NCBI GenBank assembly: GCA_023412915.1
Contig: JAEZRE010000001.1
Span: forward strand, 1 to 64,000
Direction: 5' to 3'
DNA length: 64,000 nucleotides
Source: Bacillota bacterium
GTDB lineage: Bacteria > Bacillota > Clostridia > Acetivibrionales > DTU013
The position numbers and the translations under genes were made by a program. Positions 28,207 through 35,528 of this stretch are shown here, in pieces (positions within the stretch are counted from its first letter, which is position 1; each line of letters starts with the position of its first letter). A model generated the notes under the pieces. It ran no database searches. It saw only the letters and a list, made by a program, of their open reading frames with translations, and had not been told where the DNA came from.

Positions 28207-29052
28207 TTATTCTTTAACTGCACCTGCAGTTAAGCCGGAAATGAGCATTTTCCCGAGAAATGAAAATACAATGAGGACCGGGATGACCGCAAGAGTTGCG
28301 GCGGCTGTCAGCGGGCCCCACTCCCGGCCGAAGTACCCGATATAGTTATATATGGATACCTGTATTGGGTATAATGTCTGGGAATTAACCAGTACCGACG
28401 ATACGGTATATTCGTTCCATGCACCGATAAAGATCATAAGAGCAGCGCAAGCCAGCGTCGGCTTGCAAATGTTCGGTATGAGGGAAAAAATGATATACCA
28501 TTTTGACGCACCATCCATCTGGGCCGCCTCCTCGATGGCATAGGGCACGCCCTGCATGCCGCCCAGTACGATCCATACCGCCATCGGAATATTGTATGCG
28601 ATATAAATGAGTGGAAGGGTATACCATTTGTTATTCATTCCTAAAAAGGAAAACAGCATATAGTTTGGGACCACCATCGCCGCACTCCCCATTGAAAGTG
28701 GAATTCCGCAGACAATTAAGTAGAACAGGACCTTTTTCATTTTAAAATGGCAGCGGGTTAGCGCATAGCCCGACAGCATTGCCGAAACAACGCCGATTAT
28801 CACAGAAGCCAGACTGTATAGGATGCTGTTTATTGCCGCTGCCGAAAAAGAGCCTTTGAGTACTGTGAGATAATGCTCTGTACTTGCGGTGAATCCAATG
28901 AATTTGGGCGGAAAAATCATCAGTTCACGGGCTGTTTTAAGAGAAGTGACCCCGCCCCATAAAAACGGTACGAGATTTAAAAAAAGGACCAGGAGAAATG
29001 CGACCGTACCGAGTGATATTAAAGTATATTTTGAAATAGTTCTAGATCTCAT
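28207..29052 (-). CDS. Carbohydrate ABC transporter permease, MalG type
   Basis: 281 residues with six membrane segments. The EAA loop that docks the ATPase is present (EEAAQMDGASKWYIIFSLIPN). It ends with the typical GLTAGAVKE of MalG/UgpE-like permeases. Its start overlaps the stop of the preceding permease gene by 11 bp. No ATPase is encoded in the operon, so a shared MsmX/UgpC-type ATPase from elsewhere is expected. Confidence 0.92.
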   Translation of the reverse strand: MRSRTISKYTLISLGTVAFLLVLFLNLVPFLWGGVTSLKTARELMIFPPKFIGFTASTEHYLTVLKGSFSAAAINSILYSLASVIIGVVSAMLSGYALTRCHFKMKKVLFYLIVCGIPLSMGSAAMVVPNYMLFSFLGMNNKWYTLPLIYIAYNIPMAVWIVLGGMQGVPYAIEEAAQMDGASKWYIIFSLIPNICKPTLACAALMIFIGAWNEYTVSSVLVNSQTLYPIQVSIYNYIGYFGREWGPLTAAATLAVIPVLIVFSFLGKMLISGLTAGAVKE

Positions 29053-29953
29053 ATTTCACCGCCTTAATATAAATAACCGCCAGCAGGAAATTCAACAGAC
29101 ACAGGATAATGGACAATGCACTGGATTCCCCGAAGTGATAGCTCGAAAAGCTCATACGGTACACTTCGATGGCCACAACCTTTGTGGACGTGCCTGGTCC
29201 GCCTGCCAGAAGTGTAAGCGGGACGTTGAGGTTATTTATGTTTGACAATCCGACAATAATCGCTGAAATGGTAAGGGGCGTCTTGAGAAGGGGGAATCGT
29301 ATGCGCCAGAATAAATTCCACCGGTTTGCACCATCGATAAACCCTGCCTCCTCGTATTCATGAGGGATCGATTTAAGCCCTGCCAGTATCTGTACCATGA
29401 CATATCCGACAACACGCCATGTCATAACGAAGATCAGCGTGTAAATGGCTATGCTTTTATCCGTTAAAAATCCGACCTTGCCGATACCGATTTGTGAAAG
29501 GAGATAATTAAGCAGGCCCGTTTCATCCTGAAATATCCATTTCCATAGCATGGCAGCAACAATCATTGAAGTGACCCACGGAATCAGGATGATAATCTGT
29601 AAGGAATACGCCAGCCGGCTGCTCAACGCATTGATCCATAAAGCCAGTCCGACGCCTGCTACCAGGGAGATGGCAAGACTGATCCCGGAAACGTAAAACG
29701 ATCTTCCGATGGACTTTAGCACCTCTGAATCCGTAAGGATATCGATATAGTTTGAGAACCCCAAAAATCTTGAAAACTGCATGTAGTCGTTGCGGTAAAG
29801 GCTGCAGAAGAACGCGAAACCAAGCGGAACGACCAAAAATATGAGTACAAATAGCAGTGTGGGGGACATCAGTAAATAGGGAAATAACCTTTTAGTCCCC
29901 TCCTTGAGCAGAGAGTGTAGAAAACTATTCTTATTCTTCATTGCCTTGACCAT
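29042..29953 (-). CDS. Carbohydrate ABC transporter permease, MalF type
   Basis: 303 residues, six membrane segments. ATG 29953 sits eight bases after GGAGGAG. The EAA loop is EYEEAGFIDGANRWNLFWRI, and the N-terminus LFPYLLMSPTLLFVLIFLVV is typical of the MalF/UgpA family. It pairs with the downstream MalG-type subunit to form the import channel. Confidence 0.92.
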   Translation of the reverse strand: MVKAMKNKNSFLHSLLKEGTKRLFPYLLMSPTLLFVLIFLVVPLGFAFFCSLYRNDYMQFSRFLGFSNYIDILTDSEVLKSIGRSFYVSGISLAISLVAGVGLALWINALSSRLAYSLQIIILIPWVTSMIVAAMLWKWIFQDETGLLNYLLSQIGIGKVGFLTDKSIAIYTLIFVMTWRVVGYVMVQILAGLKSIPHEYEEAGFIDGANRWNLFWRIRFPLLKTPLTISAIIVGLSNINNLNVPLTLLAGGPGTSTKVVAIEVYRMSFSSYHFGESSALSIILCLLNFLLAVIYIKAVKYEI

Positions 29954-29982
29954 TGACCAGGCTCCTCCGCTTTCTTATTTTT

Positions 29983-30011
29983 GCGGGGAATCCTTACATA
30001 GGACTCCCCGC
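29983..30011 (-). other. Stable intra-operon hairpin between binding-protein and permease genes
   Basis: GCGGGGAATCCT / AGGACTCCCCGC, 11 paired bases plus one mismatch, loop of five. On the coding strand it is followed by AAAAATAAG, not a U-run, so it is not a typical terminator. It probably protects or separates the binding-protein mRNA. Confidence 0.6.
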
Positions 30012-30028
30012 GCGCCTTGAAAGACATC

Positions 30029-31432
30029 TTATCGGTCTACATTCCTATCAGTAAAGTCCTGTGCTGCTTTCTTCAAAGCATCCTCCACGCTGAGCCCGTC
30101 GTTGAACGCATAAATCATCGCATTTTGTAGATCAAGCGCGAAGCTGGTTATACCGTAGGAGCCGGAGAATACCAGCGCTGACTTGGTATAAATTTTTTGG
30201 GTCGTTGTCATCCAGGAGTTAGCCGGCGTGTTGATGAAATCCGCGGCAGTATCAAACGTTGAATTGAGGACCGGCATCTGGTTGGCTTCCGTTACCCACA
30301 TCTTATCTGCCTCGGGTGATACCAGATACTCCAGAAATCTTCCCGCTGCTTCCTTGTTCTTGCAACCGGACCAAACTGCCGTGTTCCAGGCATAAGCGTT
30401 GGCAATGGAGTTGCCCTGTCCGCTGTTCCATTCAGGATAAGCCATGAAGCCTACATAATTCGGGTCGAAGGAGGTAAGGCTCTTTACGGTGGGCACGCGC
30501 ACTGATCCGCCGGATATCATTGCAAACTGCCCTGCTTCAAACATGTTGTAAACTTCTTCTGATGTTAGGGCAACGCAGCTTGGAGGCATTACCTTGTATT
30601 TATTAATCAGGTCGAGTTGGAACTGAAGGCCTGCTTTTCCAGCCTCACCGGCCCAATTATTCGGGTGGCCGTCTTTTGTAAAAATACCGCCCTCCTGGCT
30701 GAATAAAACTGTCGGAAGTACTCCGTGGGGATCGGTTACATCAGTACTATAACCTACGCCGTAGCCGTAAACCTGAAGCTTGTCTTCATTGACATAGGTG
30801 AGTTTTTGTGCCGCCTTCACAAGGTCGTTCCAGGTTTTTATATCTTCCGGTTTTATGCCGAATTTATCAAACAGATCTGTTCTGTACATAATACCAAAGG
30901 TGCCGGAAAAAAGAGGGATCTCATAATGATATTTTCCGTTATAGCCTGCCCTGAACAGTTCGGTATCTATATCTGTCAGCTGTTCGGGCGTCCATTTGTC
31001 GAGGAACATGTTCTCAAGCGGTTCCATACATCCCGATGCAATTGCCTCGCCAAGATTGGCCATATTGATCATGAAAATGTCGGGAGCATTGCCCGCTGCA
31101 TGTCCGGCTATGACTTTAGCGGACATTGTTGTCCATTCCTGCGTTTCAACATTTACAACAACCCCGGGGTTGTTGGCTTCAAAGCTGTCAATCAGTTTGC
31201 CAAGTACCACGGCGCGCGCGTTGGTAGACGCCAGATCAAGGAATGTCCACATGGTTAGATTTGCAGGCTCTGCAGTCTCTTCTGGTTTACCTGTTGTAGA
31301 ATCGGAAGTGGAAGCTGCTGTGGGCGGTGTGGAATCCGTTGCCTGCTGTGCGGGCTCCGATGAGGAACACCCTGTGAACAAACTCATTAACATCATCAGG
31401 AGCAATACGATTGTGGTTACTTTTTTGCCCAT
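30029..31432 (-). CDS. Extracellular solute-binding lipoprotein of a carbohydrate ABC importer
   Basis: 467 residues. The signal peptide ends in a lipobox (MSLFTGC, lipid-modified Cys22), followed by a Ser/Thr/Pro linker and a family-1 (MalE-like) binding domain: TMWTFLDL, IDSFEANNPGVVVNVETQEW, DIFMINMANLGE, KTWNDLVKAAQKLT and GQFAMISGGSVRVP. It captures a sugar or polyol outside the membrane and hands it to the two permeases encoded next. First gene of the operon, with a LacI-type operator in front. Confidence 0.93.
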   Translation of the reverse strand: MGKKVTTIVLLLMMLMSLFTGCSSSEPAQQATDSTPPTAASTSDSTTGKPEETAEPANLTMWTFLDLASTNARAVVLGKLIDSFEANNPGVVVNVETQEWTTMSAKVIAGHAAGNAPDIFMINMANLGEAIASGCMEPLENMFLDKWTPEQLTDIDTELFRAGYNGKYHYEIPLFSGTFGIMYRTDLFDKFGIKPEDIKTWNDLVKAAQKLTYVNEDKLQVYGYGVGYSTDVTDPHGVLPTVLFSQEGGIFTKDGHPNNWAGEAGKAGLQFQLDLINKYKVMPPSCVALTSEEVYNMFEAGQFAMISGGSVRVPTVKSLTSFDPNYVGFMAYPEWNSGQGNSIANAYAWNTAVWSGCKNKEAAGRFLEYLVSPEADKMWVTEANQMPVLNSTFDTAADFINTPANSWMTTTQKIYTKSALVFSGSYGITSFALDLQNAMIYAFNDGLSVEDALKKAAQDFTDRNVDR

Positions 31433-31494
31433 TTCTTTTCCTCCTAAAATGTATTTAAAGTATTACCCTCTGCGGCACTGTTGAGTTTCATAAT

Positions 31495-31508
31495 TCGTAA
31501 CGTTACGA
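31495..31508. promoter_or_regulatory. LacI-type operator in front of the binding-protein operon
   Basis: Perfect 14-bp palindrome TCGTAACGTTACGA, sharing the TAACGTTA core with the two sites before the lacI-type gene. It lies 63 bp upstream of the binding-protein start, in the promoter region of the operon. Confidence 0.78.
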
Positions 31509-31536
31509 TTTTGAGCAAAATAAATCGGCCTTTCTA

Positions 31537-32583
31537 TTATTCCGATTCAGTTAGATTTTTGACAGATTTTCTTTCAACAATGTCGCACGGCAAAAGTATG
31601 CCGTCATGCTTTTTTGTAGGATTTTTGAGACGCTCGAGGATTAGACGGCACGCTTCCCGTGACATCAAATCCTTATTCCAGTCGACGCTTGTTAGTGGAG
31701 GATTCATATAGGATGATATGACTAGATTCTCATATCCTAAAAGTGAAATATCATCCGGTATACGTATCTTTTTCTCATAAAAAAACTGGCACGCACCCGC
31801 TGCAAGAATATCAGCGCCAAATATCACTGCCGTAGGAAATTTATCTTCCGGCAATTCGCATATTTTTTCTGCAACTTCATAACCTTGGGAATACATGAAT
31901 TTGCATTCGAATAAAAGCGCCCTGTCAAATTCTATTCCGGCTTCTTCCAGACCGGCTTTGTATCCTGCAAGCTTGCGTGGATATGCATACGATACGGAAT
32001 CACCACTGACGTAGGCTATTCTCCGATGCCCGTTTTTCACAAAATATCGGACGGCCATTAATAGTGACTCTGTATAATCGTTGATTACATAATCGGTAAC
32101 GTCACTGAAGGTTCCTACTGTAACAATCACATTTATTTCTTTTTTCAACAGTTTAATGAATTCGTTTTTATAAAGCGACCCGACCACCATTACTCCGTCG
32201 ACACGCTTTTGTTCAATGATTTTTGGAAGCTCCGTGCTACCTTCATCATAAACAAAGCTTTCGATCAGTAAGCCATAGCCTGTTGTTTTTATCACTTCCG
32301 CAATTTCGTTAATATAGTCTGTATAGAAAATTTCATTATCGCTATGATAATGGTTTTTTTTTGAACTGCTTCTGTTGTAGACCATTGTAACGAGACCGAT
32401 GTTTTGCTTTCTGTTTGTGACAAGCTCTCTTGCGGAAATATTCGGAATATACCCAAGCTCGTTTATGGAATTAAGAACTCTTTCCCGAGTGGAGGGCTTT
32501 ACGCAGTCGAGTCCGTTCACAACGGCTGAAACTGTGGTAGGAGAAACCTTCGCAGCTTTTGCCACATCTTTGATCGATGCCAT
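31537..32583 (-). CDS. LacI-family transcriptional repressor
   Basis: 348 residues. The N-terminal helix-turn-helix is IKDVAKAAKVSPTTVSAVVN, with the hinge helix ELGYIPNISARELVT (minor-groove contact). The C-terminal periplasmic-binding-protein-like sensor domain follows (RVDGVMVVGSLYKNEFI, FPTAVIFGADILAAGA, SLLGYENLVISSYMNPPLTS). Sited just upstream of the ABC operon on the same strand, it most likely represses both that operon and itself through matching palindromes. The ligand is presumably the transported polyol or sugar. Confidence 0.93.
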   Translation of the reverse strand: MASIKDVAKAAKVSPTTVSAVVNGLDCVKPSTRERVLNSINELGYIPNISARELVTNRKQNIGLVTMVYNRSSSKKNHYHSDNEIFYTDYINEIAEVIKTTGYGLLIESFVYDEGSTELPKIIEQKRVDGVMVVGSLYKNEFIKLLKKEINVIVTVGTFSDVTDYVINDYTESLLMAVRYFVKNGHRRIAYVSGDSVSYAYPRKLAGYKAGLEEAGIEFDRALLFECKFMYSQGYEVAEKICELPEDKFPTAVIFGADILAAGACQFFYEKKIRIPDDISLLGYENLVISSYMNPPLTSVDWNKDLMSREACRLILERLKNPTKKHDGILLPCDIVERKSVKNLTESE

Positions 32584-32604
32584 TTATCCACCAGCCTTAA
32601 AAAA

Positions 32605-32663
32605 TCTTAACGTTAAGATCTTATCGTTAAGATTAATATACTATGAATGTGTAAATTTGTCAA
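32605..32663 (-). promoter_or_regulatory. Promoter of the lacI-type gene with two tandem operators
   Basis: On the minus strand: TTGACA (32663-32658), 17-bp spacer, TATATT (32640-32635). Immediately downstream are TCTTATCGTTAAGA (32619-32632, one mismatch in the palindrome) and the perfect palindrome TCTTAACGTTAAGA (32605-32618). Both cover the transcription start, which is the arrangement of autorepression. Confidence 0.82.
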
Positions 32664-32899
32664 TATATTATTTCGACTTGTTTTTCTAGCGCCATTTGAA
32701 GCCATTTGTTTTGCCGGACTCTGCTTTTCCGGACTATCTAATATCAAAAGTTAAATTCCAACCCCACAGAGATCAGCTATGACCATAACTTTTTCAAAGT
32801 CAGCCTTTAAAAAGGTTAAGATGTATGATGTAGTATCACTCAAGGGGGTACACGCAAATATATTTAGGCATTTGCTTAAGATGAGTTGAAAAATAGTGC

Positions 32900-32928
32900 T
32901 TGATTACCAATGCAAGTTATGTTAGAAT
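32900..32928 (+). promoter_or_regulatory. Promoter of rpmE
   Basis: TTGATT 32900-32905, 17-bp spacer, TAGAAT 32923-32928. The region 32664-32899 contains no gene I can support. Confidence 0.7.
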
Positions 32929-32998
32929 ATTTTTTGCCTTATTTATTTGAGCAAAATGGCACAATCTATTTTGCAGATGGGCGGAGGAGAGTGAAAAG

Positions 32999-33211
32999 AT
33001 GAAGGAAAATATCCATCCGAAATACGGAGAAGCGGTTGTAAAATGTGCTTGCGGGAATACTTTTGTGACAGGTTCCACCAAAAAGGAACTGCATGTTGAA
33101 ATATGCTCAAACTGTCATCCGTTCTTTACGGGAAAACAAAAGCTTGCTGATACAGGCGGACGTGTTGAGAAGTTCAAGAAGAAATATGGTATCGTAGACG
33201 AACGCGGTTGA
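32999..33211 (+). CDS. rpmE: 50S ribosomal protein L31
   Basis: 70 residues; start MKENIHPKYGEAVVKCACGN, zinc site Cys pairs CAC and CSNC, end FKKKYGI. This is the zinc-binding (C+) form of L31. In Firmicutes rpmE commonly sits before a DUF1385 gene and prmC, as here. A terminator follows at once, so downstream genes probably have another promoter or depend on read-through. Confidence 0.97.
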   Translation: MKENIHPKYGEAVVKCACGNTFVTGSTKKELHVEICSNCHPFFTGKQKLADTGGRVEKFKKKYGIVDERG

Positions 33212-33246
33212 TCAATATTTGAAAAATGTATTTAAAGATGTTACAC

Positions 33247-33274
33247 TAAAGGCTGAAGATTGATTCGGCCTTTA
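33247..33274 (+). terminator. Intrinsic terminator after rpmE
   Basis: 11-bp stem TAAAGGCTGAA / TTCGGCCTTTA with one G-U pair and a six-base loop, followed by TTTTTTT. Confidence 0.88.
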
Positions 33275-33432
33275 TTTTTTTAATGGAACATGGCTAAATT
33301 GCCGGGCAGCGTAATTAAAGAAGCTTATGTGCTTGCGCAATAAAGCCTTGCGAAGCTTTTAGCAACAGGACGGGAAGTCACCGGGGGTCTGGCCTGGCAG
33401 GCGACAGTTCTGCCGGGTTTTTGGAGGGTTGT

Positions 33433-34359
33433 ATGAAAAAAACAACGATAGGCGGGCAGGCATTATTGGAAGGTCTTCTGATGATGGGCCCTGAAAATAT
33501 AGCGATAGCGGTACGCAAGCCGGATGGCGAGATAGTGCTCGATAAAAAACCGCTGCCAAAGAAAACGCCGATAACGAAGGTTCCTTTCGTCCGCGGAAGC
33601 GTGAACCTTTTCAGGCAGATGGTCGTCGGAGTGAAAGCGCTGATGTACTCCGCGGATTTTGTGGAGCTTGAGGACGAGGCGGATAAAAAGCCGTCAAAAA
33701 TTGATGCGTTTATAGAAAGAACGTTCAAGGACAAGGGAAAGGATGCCGTGATCTATTTTTCCGTTATCATCGCTCTTGCGATGAGCATCGGACTGTTCAT
33801 CCTTCTGCCCAATGTTCTGGCCGGTTTGGTAAACCTGAAGAAAGAAGGTTCGGGAGTCATACTGTACAATCTTTTTGAGGGCGTCATCCGTATACTGATA
33901 TTTTTGGCTTACATTTATCTTGCCACTAAGTTGAACGATATCAAGCGCGTATGGATGTACCACGGCGCCGAGCATAAGACCATCCATTGCTACGAAAACG
34001 GCGATGAACTGACCGTTGAGAATGTCAGGAAATATTCGACGCATCATCCGAGATGTGGTACATCGTTTCTGTTTCTTGTTATGATCGTGAGTATAATAGT
34101 GTTTTCGTTCCTGGGTTGGCATAACGCGCTGTTGAATGCTCTCCTCCGGTTGCTTATGATACCGGTCGTAGCGGGGGTGGCGTATGAAATACTACGTTTT
34201 GCCGGCAGGCATACCGACTGGCTTGTCATGAGGATCGTAAACGCACCCGGCATGCTGTTCCAGTACCTGACCACAAGAGAGCCCGACGATTCCATGATCG
34301 AGGTTGCCATAGTCGCCATGGAAAATGTTATTGTCAGGGACGATTCGGACAAATGGTAA
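33433..34359 (+). CDS. DUF1385 (YqhQ-like) membrane protein
   Basis: 308 residues from ATG 33433, which follows GGAGGG; the earlier TTG is within the ribosome binding site. Family signs: TTIGGQALLEGLLMMGPENIA, PFVRGSVNLFRQMVVGVKAL, and HGAEHKTIHCYENGDELTVENV followed by HPRCGTSFLF. Four to five membrane segments lie in the second half. The conserved HGAEHK/HPRCGT residues suggest a metal or catalytic site, but the family has no firm function. It usually lies next to prmC and prfA. Confidence 0.92.
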   Translation: MKKTTIGGQALLEGLLMMGPENIAIAVRKPDGEIVLDKKPLPKKTPITKVPFVRGSVNLFRQMVVGVKALMYSADFVELEDEADKKPSKIDAFIERTFKDKGKDAVIYFSVIIALAMSIGLFILLPNVLAGLVNLKKEGSGVILYNLFEGVIRILIFLAYIYLATKLNDIKRVWMYHGAEHKTIHCYENGDELTVENVRKYSTHHPRCGTSFLFLVMIVSIIVFSFLGWHNALLNALLRLLMIPVVAGVAYEILRFAGRHTDWLVMRIVNAPGMLFQYLTTREPDDSMIEVAIVAMENVIVRDDSDKW

Positions 34360-34363
34360 CAGG

Positions 34364-34501
34364 ATGGAAGCAAGCGTGAAAGGAAGTACAAACGTGCCGG
34401 CGGGATGCTTTGAGCCGGCGGGAAGAAATATAATGGAGCGACAGAAAAAATGCCGTGAAACGGCGTTAAAAACTGCAGTAGACATTGGGAAGGCAAGATG
34501 A
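34364..34501 (+). CDS. Possible 45-residue small protein, overlapping prmC start
   Basis: ATG 34364 to TGA 34501. It starts two bases after the DUF1385 stop and its stop overlaps the prmC start as ATGA. The product is basic and hydrophilic (MEASVKGSTNVPAG, RQKKCRETALKTAVD). The ribosome binding site is weak (AACAGG). The exact fit between its neighbours suggests translational coupling, but there is no homology evidence. Confidence 0.3.
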   Translation: MEASVKGSTNVPAGCFEPAGRNIMERQKKCRETALKTAVDIGKAR

Positions 34502-35376
34502 CTTACAGCGAAGCATTAAAAGCAGGCATACAAATATTGAAAGCCGTGAATAACGAGGCCCCGGCGGCAGATGCCGGGGCTCTGCTATGTGCTGCCGCCA
34601 AATGCGGCCGGGTTTTCCTGTATTCACACGGCGACAGCGTTGTGAGGGAAGAGGACCTGCAGAAGTATCTGGCTGCCCTTGAACAACGTGCGCAGGGCTA
34701 TCCGTTGCAGTACCTGACGGGTACACAGGAATTCATGTCCCTACCCTTCGAGGTTGGTCCGGGAGTACTCATCCCGAGACAGGAAACAGAGCTGTTGGTT
34801 GAGACGGTGATCGACTACTGTGAAAAGAGGGCGTCATCGGAAGGTACGGCAGGCGGCAGGCCATTTCGCATCCTCGATATCGGGACGGGCTCGGGCTGTA
34901 TTGCAATAAGCCTGGCGCGTTACCTTCCGGGCTGTGCGATTATGGCGGTCGATAAAATGGAGGACGCGTTGGCGATTGCCAAAAGAAATGCCGTAAAAAA
35001 CAGTGTCGACAGCCGAATCACTTTTATAAAAGGTGATTTGTTCCAAAATGTCGTAGGAGAAGCCTTCGATGTTATCGTATCCAATCCTCCGTATATACGC
35101 AGCGATGTGATTTCGGGTCTCATGCGCGAGGTCCGGGAATACGAACCGCATACAGCTCTTGACGGTGGAACCGACGGACTTTATTTTTACAGGGAGATAA
35201 CCTGCAAAGCTCACGCTTACCTTAAAAAGGGTGGGCTGCTTGCTTTCGAAATCGGGTATGATCAGGCTCTTGACGTAGTCTCGCTGATGCCTCCCTATTT
35301 TGTTAACATAAAGACTTTCCAAGATTTATCCGGCATGGACAGAGTCGTGTCCGGTACCTGTATAAGCATGTCTTAA
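34498..35376 (+). CDS. prmC: Release factor glutamine methyltransferase PrmC (HemK)
   Basis: 292 residues. The N-terminal helical domain is followed by QYLTGTQEFMSLPFEVGPGV and IPRQETELLVE, the SAM-binding ILDIGTGSGCIAISLA (about residues 122-137), and the catalytic NPPYI loop. It methylates the glutamine of the GGQ motif in RF1/RF2. prfA, a frequent neighbour, does not follow; the hydrogenase operon does. Confidence 0.96.
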   Translation: MTYSEALKAGIQILKAVNNEAPAADAGALLCAAAKCGRVFLYSHGDSVVREEDLQKYLAALEQRAQGYPLQYLTGTQEFMSLPFEVGPGVLIPRQETELLVETVIDYCEKRASSEGTAGGRPFRILDIGTGSGCIAISLARYLPGCAIMAVDKMEDALAIAKRNAVKNSVDSRITFIKGDLFQNVVGEAFDVIVSNPPYIRSDVISGLMREVREYEPHTALDGGTDGLYFYREITCKAHAYLKKGGLLAFEIGYDQALDVVSLMPPYFVNIKTFQDLSGMDRVVSGTCISMS

Positions 35377-35377
35377 A

Positions 35378-35496
35378 TTGTATACAAAGTTCAATCCATA
35401 ATTTCCTAGCCTGCTCATTTCTAGGCATTATAAGCATTTCGCATTTTAAAAAAAATAAGTTTTTGTGTTGATTGTATACAACAATTATAGTATTAT
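35378..35496 (+). promoter_or_regulatory. ech promoter with two TTGTATACAA palindromes
   Basis: Promoter TTGATT (35468-35473), 17-bp spacer, TATTAT (35491-35496). The palindrome TTGTATACAA occurs at 35378-35387 and again at 35472-35481, where it overlaps the -35 box and spacer. The copies are 94 bp apart, close to nine DNA turns. The symmetry resembles GntR-family operators, though the regulator is not in the window. Confidence 0.65.
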
Positions 35497-35528
35497 AGTG
35501 TGGTTGATTAAAAGAAAGGAGCCTGCTT

